Both the position numbers and the translations under genes were made by a program. Below the pieces are notes generated by a model, which was given only the letters and a program-made list of their open reading frames with translations, had not been told where the DNA came from and did no database searches. From positions 1 to 15,746 of the forward strand of contig CALFVE010000066.1 of assembly GCA_937928475.1 (NCBI GenBank): a DNA stretch of 15,746 nucleotides. The letters run 5' to 3'. This stretch comes from an uncultured bacterium. GTDB taxonomy: Bacteria > Armatimonadota > Zipacnadia > Zipacnadales > Zipacnadaceae. Below, in pieces: positions 1 to 5,495 of the stretch; positions within the stretch are counted from its first letter, which is position 1; the number at the start of each line of letters is the position of its first letter.

Positions 1-41
1 TGGGGCTGCAGCCCGCCCTCCGTCCTTGCAGTCGCACTCAT
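1..41 (-). CDS. 5' end of an unidentified gene leaving the window
   Basis: Only the first 13 codons are visible, starting at an ATG at 41-39 on the minus strand (MSATARTEGGLQP). What supports a real start is a near-perfect Shine-Dalgarno, AGGAGGAGG, at 55-47 and 5 nt before the ATG. That is the strongest ribosome site in the left arm. The visible residues show no recognisable domain, so no function can be given. It lies downstream of the hdrC-hdrB-membrane protein series on the same strand with a gap of about 130 nt, so it could belong to the same transcript or have its own promoter. I see no clear promoter in the gap. Confidence 0.5.
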   Translation of the reverse strand, partial: MSATARTEGGLQP

Positions 42-174
42 TGTTGCCTCCTCCTATGCCAAGCGCTCCGCGGCGCCACTCAGTCGCTCTGCGCCGGCCC
101 CAGCGTGGTTAGGACAAGGCTTGGCCCCGACCGCCACCTTGTGCCTGCCCGCGCGAACAGTGTCGGCGACCTGG

Positions 175-615
175 CTACAGCGTCGCCTTGCCTCCCTCGT
201 GTATGTACACGGCGACCGAGCCGATCGCTTCCACCGCTGTCACCAGTTCCTGGCTGGTGGTCTTGCCGTCCGCCAGCGTCACCTTGACCTGCAGCCGCGA
301 GCCGGCCGGCACCCACAGGCGCTGGTGATGAGTCGCGCCCGCGCGCAGGTCCCTGACGACAAAGCGCGCCTCCAGGGCGTTCTCCGGCCACCACACCCGC
401 ACCTCGACCGCTTGCGCCGTTTGTCCGGAGCGATTCACCAGGTCCAGCCCCGAGTCGGCCGGGGCCGGTGGCTGCGCCGTGCGGAACTGCAGGGTCGGGA
501 AGCCATACCTGCCCACCAGCACGATCCCCAGCACCAGCGCAACCGCCAGGAACAGCGGCCAGTACCGCTGCAGGTATCGCCTGGTTCTCCGCAAGGACCG
601 TCTCCGCAACACCAC
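175..615 (-). CDS. Small membrane-anchored protein of unknown function
   Basis: I do not recognise a family. From the GTG at 615 the protein has about 146 residues. A very basic N-terminus (LRRRSLRRTRRYLQRYW) leads into one hydrophobic helix (PLFLAVALVLGIVLVG, about residues 19-34). A roughly 110-residue outside domain follows, rich in alternating polar and hydrophobic residues (VEVRVWW, LQVKVTL, VAVYIH), as expected of a beta-sandwich. Topology is most likely N-in, C-out. GTG 615 is chosen because AAGAAAGGG lies just upstream; a TTG at 639 is also in frame but has no ribosome site. It is the third gene after hdrC and hdrB in the same direction, about 95 nt from the hdrB stop, so co-transcription is plausible. 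A membrane partner for the soluble HdrBC pair is a guess from position only. Confidence 0.6.
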   Translation of the reverse strand: MVLRRRSLRRTRRYLQRYWPLFLAVALVLGIVLVGRYGFPTLQFRTAQPPAPADSGLDLVNRSGQTAQAVEVRVWWPENALEARFVVRDLRAGATHHQRLWVPAGSRLQVKVTLADGKTTSQELVTAVEAIGSVAVYIHEGGKATL

Positions 616-667
616 TGAACCCTTTCTTGGCCGCTGCAACCGAGCGAAGCCGACGCAGCACCCGGCG

Positions 668-714
668 CTAGACCAGTGCCCTCAGGCTTCCCGCAGTGAC
701 CTAGCCTGGTCTAG
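668..714. repeat. 9-bp perfect inverted repeat overlapping the hdrB stop codon
   Basis: CTAGACCAG at 668-676 is the exact reverse complement of CTGGTCTAG at 706-714, with 29 nt between. A nested pair, AGGCT (684-688) and AGCCT (703-707), could extend the stem if the intervening bases loop out. The right arm includes the TAG stop of hdrB (713-711 on the minus strand). No T-run follows on the minus strand, so it is not a standard intrinsic terminator. It may be an mRNA 3'-end structure, an attenuator between hdrB and the next gene, or a protein-binding palindrome. Confidence 0.45.
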
Positions 715-1544
715 TGCCCCTTCGCTCCCACCAGCGCCGTGCTCAAAAGGTGCCGCGGCGTGCCCAGTTGGGCCGGCTCGAGGCCCAGGGCGGCGCCGAC
801 CACTTCGCTCAGGTAGTACACCGGCAGCGGCTCCTCGCCAGTCTGCCGAGTCTCCAGGTTGGCCACGCACAGCGGACAAGCGGCCACCAGGCAGTTCGCC
901 TCGCAGCGTCGGGCGCAGTCCACGATCTTGCCCACCCGGTGCTGCACCATCTTCGCCGTGGTTAGAGACAGCGAAGCCCCGCAACACTCAGTGCGCGCCC
1001 ACCACTCCACCGGCCGAGTGCCCACCGCCTCCAGGATCCGCTCCATACTGGTGGGCTGCTCGGCGTCATCAAACTGCATGGCCTTGGGGGGACGCAGCAT
1101 CAGGCAGCCGTAGTATGCACCGGGATGCAGATAGGACAGGTCCACCTTCACCATTTCTTTAAGCCGCTCCAGCCCTGGGTATTCCAGGAGCATCTCCGGC
1201 AGGTTCATGATGCGCAACTCCAGCGCCCGGGGGGGGACCTCATATTCCCGGGCCAGCGCCGGGTTCTCCCGCAACTCCAACTGCGCCGTCTTCAGCCGGT
1301 TGTAGCAGGCCGCGCAGGGCGCCAGGATGGGGGCGTCGAGCGCCGCCGCTTGCTTCAGGTTCCGCGAGTTGAGCGCCACGTTGAGATGTGGGCTGAGCAC
1401 CGCCGCCGAGGTCGCGCCGCAGCAGTTCCAGTCCGGGATCTCCACCAGGGCCAGCCCCAAGGCCTCGCACAGCGTGGTGGTGGACTCGTGGAACTCCCGG
1501 CCGGTGCCGGCCGCCGAGCAGCCAGGGAAATAGGCGATGGTCAT
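711..1544 (-). CDS. hdrB: HdrB-like subunit, CCG-domain iron-sulfur protein
   Basis: 277 residues, the usual HdrB length. It carries the two cysteine-rich CCG domains that define the family. The first is Cys9, the NCCG pair Cys41-Cys42, then CAAC Cys77/Cys80. The second is Cys147, the ECCG pair Cys187-Cys188, then CPLC Cys223/Cys226. In characterised HdrB these ten cysteines hold two non-cubane [4Fe-4S] clusters that reduce a disulfide or similar substrate. All are present, so the protein should be active as an electron-transfer or disulfide-reducing subunit in the cytoplasm. The ATG at 1544 overlaps the hdrC stop as ATGA, a sign of translational coupling and a stable HdrBC pair. No HdrA (flavin subunit), FlpD or hydrogenase gene is in the window, so the electron donor and real substrate are unknown. 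Bacterial HdrB homologues are not restricted to heterodisulfides. Confidence 0.9.
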   Translation of the reverse strand: MTIAYFPGCSAAGTGREFHESTTTLCEALGLALVEIPDWNCCGATSAAVLSPHLNVALNSRNLKQAAALDAPILAPCAACYNRLKTAQLELRENPALAREYEVPPRALELRIMNLPEMLLEYPGLERLKEMVKVDLSYLHPGAYYGCLMLRPPKAMQFDDAEQPTSMERILEAVGTRPVEWWARTECCGASLSLTTAKMVQHRVGKIVDCARRCEANCLVAACPLCVANLETRQTGEEPLPVYYLSEVVGAALGLEPAQLGTPRHLLSTALVGAKGH

Positions 1545-2170
1545 CGCGCAGCCTCACCCCCTGCCCCTTGCTCTTGCGGGAGACCGGGCCGGGCGCGCGC
1601 CTGTTCCCTGGTCCGTTTCAGAGCTTCGCGGATCAGGCGGCGCACCTCGGCATTCCCCTTCACATACTCGGGGAACAGGCCCAGTTTGCCCTTGGCGAAC
1701 AGTCTCATCCCCATCGCCACATCTTGCAGAAACTTGCGGGTGCGCAGTTTCAGCAGGCCGATCATCCCCAGTTCGTAACTGCGCCCCAGCAGGCCCACGG
1801 TGTCCATGAATGACTGGTGAAAGGCGGCAATGTCCCGCGCCGCTTGTGTCCGGCCCTCGGCGAAGGCCAGGCTAGCCAGCGCCTTGTTGACGTGGGAGAG
1901 GTCCAGCCCCTTGGGACAGCGCGCCGCGCAGGTCTGGCAGCCGGCGCAGCACCAGATGGTGCGACTGTCCAGCACCAAGTCGCGCAAGCCCGCCTGCGCC
2001 GCCCGCATCACCTGGGAGGGGGTCAGATCCATCTCCTCCAGCACCGGACAGCCCGCCGTGCACTTGCCGCACTGGTAGCACTTGCGCACGTCCTCCCCCG
2101 ACAACTCACAGAGCAAGGCGACGAAATCCGGGTCAGCGGTGCTCTCTTTGTCCTTGTCGAACACCCGCAT
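1541..2170 (-). CDS. hdrC: HdrC-like subunit, 2x[4Fe-4S] ferredoxin-type protein
   Basis: About 209 residues from the ATG at 2170. Two classical [4Fe-4S] motifs of the form CxxCxxCxxxCP are present: Cys31/34/37/41 (CYQCGKCTAGCP) and Cys75/78/81/85 (CAGCQTCAARCP). The helical C-terminal part that follows is typical of HdrC. The role is to pass electrons to HdrB. The frame stays open upstream to 2335, but ATG 2170 is preferred: it follows AGAAGGA at about 9 nt, its length fits the family, and the upstream extension would cross the likely promoter at 2301-2329. The gene heads a leftward operon and overlaps hdrB by 4 nt. The C-terminal 20 residues (REQARARPGLPQEQGAGG) look disordered. Confidence 0.88.
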   Translation of the reverse strand: MRVFDKDKESTADPDFVALLCELSGEDVRKCYQCGKCTAGCPVLEEMDLTPSQVMRAAQAGLRDLVLDSRTIWCCAGCQTCAARCPKGLDLSHVNKALASLAFAEGRTQAARDIAAFHQSFMDTVGLLGRSYELGMIGLLKLRTRKFLQDVAMGMRLFAKGKLGLFPEYVKGNAEVRRLIREALKRTREQARARPGLPQEQGAGGEAAR

Positions 2171-2200
2171 GAAGTGACGTCCTTCTAAGACGCGCTCTTG

Positions 2201-2265
2201 CCCCCGGTATTCGGGGGCGGACAGATTGCGCTCTTTCCCAACCCTGCAGACGGGGACCGGCCCCG
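2201..2265 (-). promoter_or_regulatory. Two GC hairpins in the hdrC mRNA leader
   Basis: The predicted 5' leader of hdrC (about 2294 to 2171) contains two perfect short stems. CCCCCG/CGGGGG lies at 2201-2217 with a 5-nt loop, and CGGGG/CCCCG at 2251-2265 with a 5-nt loop. Neither is followed by a T-run on the minus strand. They may give a stable or regulated 5' end, but they match no riboswitch class that I recognise. Confidence 0.35.
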
Positions 2266-2300
2266 CCCAGTTCTCGGCAAGGTAAGCCTCCTTCCCCGGA

Positions 2301-2329
2301 ATTATACTACACGCGCCGGGCCTTGTCAT
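2301..2329 (-). promoter_or_regulatory. Sigma70-type promoter driving hdrCB
   Basis: On the minus strand ATGACA (2329-2324, one mismatch to TTGACA), a 17-nt spacer and a perfect TATAAT (2306-2301) face hdrC. Transcription should start near 2294, giving a leader of about 125 nt. A TATACT hexamer for the opposite strand overlaps it at 2303-2308. Confidence 0.7.
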
Positions 2330-2451
2330 GCGCACCTCCAGGCGCCGGCCGCGCCGCGGGCAGCGTGGGGGCTTTCTTCCCTCTCATCACAAGGACTTAG
2401 AGGTCTTCCGGCGAATCTGTAGGGCGCAGGGCGGCCGAGAAGGAGCGTTTC

Positions 2452-3258
2452 ATGGCGGTTTTTGCCAACCATGCCCATTTGATGCCCAAGGACTTCCGGC
2501 CCGACGCCGGCGTAGATGATCTCTTGCGCCTGATGGAGGCCTGCGGCATTGACCGCGCCATGTGCTTTGCCCCCTTCGCCAGTCAAGCCCAGGCGGCCGG
2601 CATCGGCGACCCCAACCTGTGGCTTGCCGAGCAGATCGAGGGCCGCGAGCAACTCCTCGGCTTCGCCTGCCTGAACCCGGCTGCCCCGGGCGCGCCAGAG
2701 GCACTGCCGCGCATGCTCGACCTGGGCTTTCGCGGGGTTAAACTGCACCCTGCTCATGATGCCTTCGACGTGCTGGACCCCCGCGCCCTGGACTTCTACG
2801 CCGCGGCCGCCGACCTCGGATTGGTCCTTGACTTTCACACGGGGGTCCACCACTCGCCCCTGCGCGACTGGGAGATGCTCAAGTTTGACGACCTCGCCTG
2901 GCGCGTGCCCGGGCTGCACATGATTCTGGAGCACGTGGGTGGCGTTCCCTTTTTCAACACCGCCCTCGCCATTATCGCCAACCACTGGGATGAGAACGAT
3001 CCCCGCGTCTACGCCGGTTGCACCACCTTGTTCAACCCGGCCGTGAAACTTTGGTATCTGGGCGAGAAGCAGGTGGAGCGCTTGGCCCACCTCGCCGGCA
3101 ACCACACCCTTATCTACGGCTTGGACTTCCCCTATAACACTCGCGAGGTGGTCTGTCGGGAACTGGATATTTACCGTTCGCTTGACCTGGGACCGGGCGG
3201 CCAGGAGGCGCTACTCGGCGGCAATCTGTCCCGCTTGCTGGGTGAGCCCTGGGGGTAG
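2452..3258 (+). CDS. Amidohydrolase-2 family (COG2159-type) TIM-barrel metal hydrolase
   Basis: 268 residues, a compact member of the ACMSD/2,6-dihydroxybenzoate decarboxylase-like amidohydrolases. Visible family landmarks are the N-terminal HxH metal motif (His7-Ala-His9), the FRGVKLHP strand (residues 93-100), a metal-type histidine in FHTG (His129), the ILEHVGG strand (His161) and the late barrel aspartate in YGLDFPY (Asp225). All metal ligands expected for the family are therefore in place. Reactions in this family are hydrolyses or non-oxidative decarboxylations; the substrate cannot be read from the sequence. The ATG at 2452 has AAGGAG 6 nt before it. The gene is divergent from hdrC and followed after 104 nt by a second, unrelated-looking amidohydrolase on the same strand, suggesting a shared catabolic role. 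Confidence 0.85.
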   Translation: MAVFANHAHLMPKDFRPDAGVDDLLRLMEACGIDRAMCFAPFASQAQAAGIGDPNLWLAEQIEGREQLLGFACLNPAAPGAPEALPRMLDLGFRGVKLHPAHDAFDVLDPRALDFYAAAADLGLVLDFHTGVHHSPLRDWEMLKFDDLAWRVPGLHMILEHVGGVPFFNTALAIIANHWDENDPRVYAGCTTLFNPAVKLWYLGEKQVERLAHLAGNHTLIYGLDFPYNTREVVCRELDIYRSLDLGPGGQEALLGGNLSRLLGEPWG

Positions 3259-3362
3259 CGCCCGGGCAGTGATAAAGAAGGCTAGTTGGCGCTGCGCGCG
3301 CTCTGCGCGGTTGGTGCCGGGCAAGCGCTGCCAGCGTTGTATTCACCAGGAAAGGAGCTTCC

Positions 3363-4634
3363 TTGCCTATGAGCGACACTTATCGCTACCTCAGCGGGGC
3401 CGTGCAGGAGATGCCGGCGATTGACGTGCACAGCCACCAAGGCACCGGGGGCATCTGGCAGGCCCGCAGTCTGTGGGAGATCCTCTCCTACCACTGGCTG
3501 GGCACTGACTTGCGCTGTGCCGGTTGTCCTGCGGAACTGTTCAGCAACAGCAGCCTGGACCCGCGCGAGAAGGTTCGCCAGGCCGTGCCTTGGGCCCGGC
3601 TGGCGCGCAACACCGTGAACCATTGGTGCTTCATGAACCTGGTTCGGGACCTGTACGGCTTCGAGGCGCCCTACCTGGACGAGAGCAACTGGGAGTGGCT
3701 ATGCGCAGCCGTGGAGGAGAAGGTGGGCGATCCGGAGTGGGAACGACACGTACTGGCCCAATCCGGCGTGGAGAGCGCCGCTGCACCCTTCCACAGCCCG
3801 GCCCGCGTGCCCGAGAGGTACTTCCCATATGAGGCCGGCGAGTACATGTTCTGCCCGGGCATGGGGCGCAGCGCCCAGGAATGCTTGGCCAAGATCGGAG
3901 AAGGGATTCACTCGGCCGAGTCCCTGGCCACGGCCATCCGCGACAACCTCCAGTTCCTGGTCAATGCCCACCAGATTCGCGCCCTGCACGTCTGGGTCCC
4001 ACTCACCTGGACCTATTCCCATGTGGAAGAAGGCCGCGCCGACACGCTCCTGCATAAGAGTCTGGCCTTCGCCCACCTGGAGCAGTCGGAAGAAGACGAA
4101 CTGGTCTCCTTCGCCGCCGATCGCACCGCCGAGGTCTGCGGCGAACTGGGCCTGGTGGTGCAACTGTTCTGCGGCTCGCTGAGTCTGCACGAGGGCGGCC
4201 CTTACGTCAGCGTCTACCGGCCGGAATGGCTGCGGGCGCTGGTACCTTTCTTCGCCCGGCACGCCCAGACACAGTTCGACCTCTTCCTGGCCACCCGACC
4301 CATCGGCCATGAGGCCGCGGTGCTGGCCCGCAACTACCCCAACTTGCACGTCTCCGGCGCCTGGTGGCAGGCTTTTACCCCCAGCACGCTCTTGGAGTTC
4401 TTCCGGGACCGCCTGGAGATGCTGCCCATGAACAAGTGGAACGCCTTTTACTCCGACGCCTACTGCGTAGAGTGGATTTACGGCAAGATTTCGCTGACTC
4501 GCAACCGCCTGGCCCTGGCTCTGAGCGAGATGGTGGAGGAGGGTCTGGTCGCCCGGGACACCGCCGTGGAGATGGCGCGGCGGGTGCTCTACGACAACCC
4601 CCGGGAGATGTATCTGGGGATCGAGACAGGCTGA
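3363..4634 (+). CDS. Uronate-isomerase-like amidohydrolase superfamily protein
   Basis: 423 residues. The N-terminal DVHSH motif (His23, His25) gives the first metal-binding strand. The C-terminal third resembles the uronate isomerase (UxaC) fold: an NYPNLHVSGAWW segment (Trp334-Trp335) followed by a strand ending SDAY with Asp365, in the place of the catalytic TDSR aspartate of UxaC. It is somewhat shorter than typical UxaC (about 450-470). Glucuronate/galacturonate isomerisation is therefore possible but unproven, since many such relatives have unknown substrates. AAGGAG sits 5 nt before a TTG at 3363 and 11 nt before an ATG at 3369. The TTG has the better spacing and the choice changes only two residues. 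It lies 104 nt after another amidohydrolase gene and is probably co-transcribed with it. Confidence 0.75.
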   Translation: MPMSDTYRYLSGAVQEMPAIDVHSHQGTGGIWQARSLWEILSYHWLGTDLRCAGCPAELFSNSSLDPREKVRQAVPWARLARNTVNHWCFMNLVRDLYGFEAPYLDESNWEWLCAAVEEKVGDPEWERHVLAQSGVESAAAPFHSPARVPERYFPYEAGEYMFCPGMGRSAQECLAKIGEGIHSAESLATAIRDNLQFLVNAHQIRALHVWVPLTWTYSHVEEGRADTLLHKSLAFAHLEQSEEDELVSFAADRTAEVCGELGLVVQLFCGSLSLHEGGPYVSVYRPEWLRALVPFFARHAQTQFDLFLATRPIGHEAAVLARNYPNLHVSGAWWQAFTPSTLLEFFRDRLEMLPMNKWNAFYSDAYCVEWIYGKISLTRNRLALALSEMVEEGLVARDTAVEMARRVLYDNPREMYLGIETG

Positions 4635-4724
4635 GTCTGTTTCTGCCAAGGAGGGTCCGGAGAGTAGTCTGCACCGTCCGCGCCGGGGACGGAACCTGTC
4701 TGGTCTGTGCTGGCACTGCCCGCC

Positions 4725-5243
4725 ATGCCGAGATTGTGTTTTCGCGAAGCCGCTGCCAACCACGCGGCCCTCGTCGCCCGGCTGCTGCGCCGCGCCTTCG
4801 GTGGCCAGGCGGAGACGCTCGGTATCAGCAAGCAGGACCATCCCTATTTCGCCGCCTTTGAGAGCGCCGACTGGGTACGCAGGCACCTGGCGGACGGCCG
4901 CCACGTGGTGCTCGCCTACCTGGGCGACCAGGCGGTGGGCACGGTCCGCTACAGTCTGCGCAAAGAAAGGCATGAGGAGGGCTAGATCGAGCGGCTGGCG
5001 GTGCTGCCGGAGTATCGCGGCCACAAGGTGGGGGAGGCGCTGATGCGCAATGCCGAGCGCCGCCTGGCCGTGCTGGGCGCGACCCGCCTGCGGCTGGCCA
5101 TCGTCAGGCAGACCAGCCGCCTTCAGGCCTTCTACGAGCGCCTCGGGTACCAGGCGGGCGAGTCCCGGACCTTTGCCGGTGTTTTCTTCCCGATCCTGCT
5201 GATGGAGAAGCCGGCGCCTGAGGACGGTCGGGCCGCCTGCTGA
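4725..5243 (+). pseudogene. GNAT N-acetyltransferase interrupted by an in-frame TAG
   Basis: One continuous reading frame encodes a full-length GNAT of about 172 residues except for a single TAG at 4983-4985 (codon 87 from ATG 4725). The N-terminal half has the usual beta strands (HVVLAYLGDQAVGTVRY). The second half has the acetyl-CoA-binding motif A (IERLAVLPEYRGHKVGEALM) and the late FYERLGY motif. The stop lies directly before IERL, where relatives usually carry an ordinary residue, so any truncated product would lack cofactor binding. The frame does not shift, so a one-base substitution or a base-call error is the simplest cause. TAG ends lysA, the first amidohydrolase and the 175-615 gene here, so amber is a normal stop in this genome. 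A GTG at 4707 is also in frame. No clear ribosome site precedes either start. Confidence 0.75.
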
Positions 5244-5280
5244 GCCAGGCTGCGCTGCCGGAGGGTACGGCGGCTCGGCC

Positions 5281-5312
5281 AGCCCAGGCCCAAAATGGGC
5301 GGGCTTTGGTTT
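5281..5312 (+). terminator. Putative intrinsic terminator after the GNAT gene
   Basis: A nested stem pairs AGCCC (5281-5285) with GGGCT (5301-5305) and GCCC (5288-5291) with GGGC (5297-5300). It has a 2-nt bulge and an AAAAT loop and is followed by TTTGGTTT. The T-tract is interrupted, so termination may be partial. It sits directly upstream of a promoter, as expected at a transcription-unit boundary. Confidence 0.5.
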
Positions 5313-5340
5313 GACTAAGGCAGCGGGGTTGTGGTAAAAT
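5311..5340 (+). promoter_or_regulatory. Sigma70-type promoter for the Ig/stalk-domain gene
   Basis: TTGACT (5311-5316), an 18-nt spacer and TAAAAT (5335-5340), each hexamer one mismatch from consensus. Transcription should start near 5347, leaving a leader of about 150 nt before the ATG at 5496. This local AT-rich patch stands out in a GC-rich region. Confidence 0.6.
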
Positions 5341-5495
5341 CCACCGAAAGTATCCTGTGGTATCATGAATCCGGCGTCCGCAGGAGCGCGGGGAGGAAGC
5401 ATACGCACGTCGGCGGATCTCGGTTGCGCTGTTGAGGGGCGGCGTGGCATGGACGCACCACTACGTCGAGGCTGCCTTGCCGGGAGGGTCACGCA

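Noticed and set aside
114..142. ACAAGG/CCTTGT inverted repeat after the 175-615 gene
   Set aside because: Six base pairs with a 17-nt loop and no T-tract on the minus strand; likely chance.
2326..3105. 259-codon minus-strand open frame
   Set aside because: Antisense to the first amidohydrolase, whose metal motifs fix the real strand. It would also overlap the hdrC promoter.
4623..4692. Two hairpins after the uronate-isomerase-like gene (4623-4643 and 4674-4692)
   Set aside because: The first is A/T- and G-U-containing and overlaps the stop codon; the second (CCGTCC/GGACGG) has no T-run. Neither is good enough to call a terminator.
5331..5366. GTGGTA repeated at 5331 and 5357 with similar flanks, as a possible operator
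   Set aside because: Only a 6-bp core with a weak flank match; too short to separate from chance.
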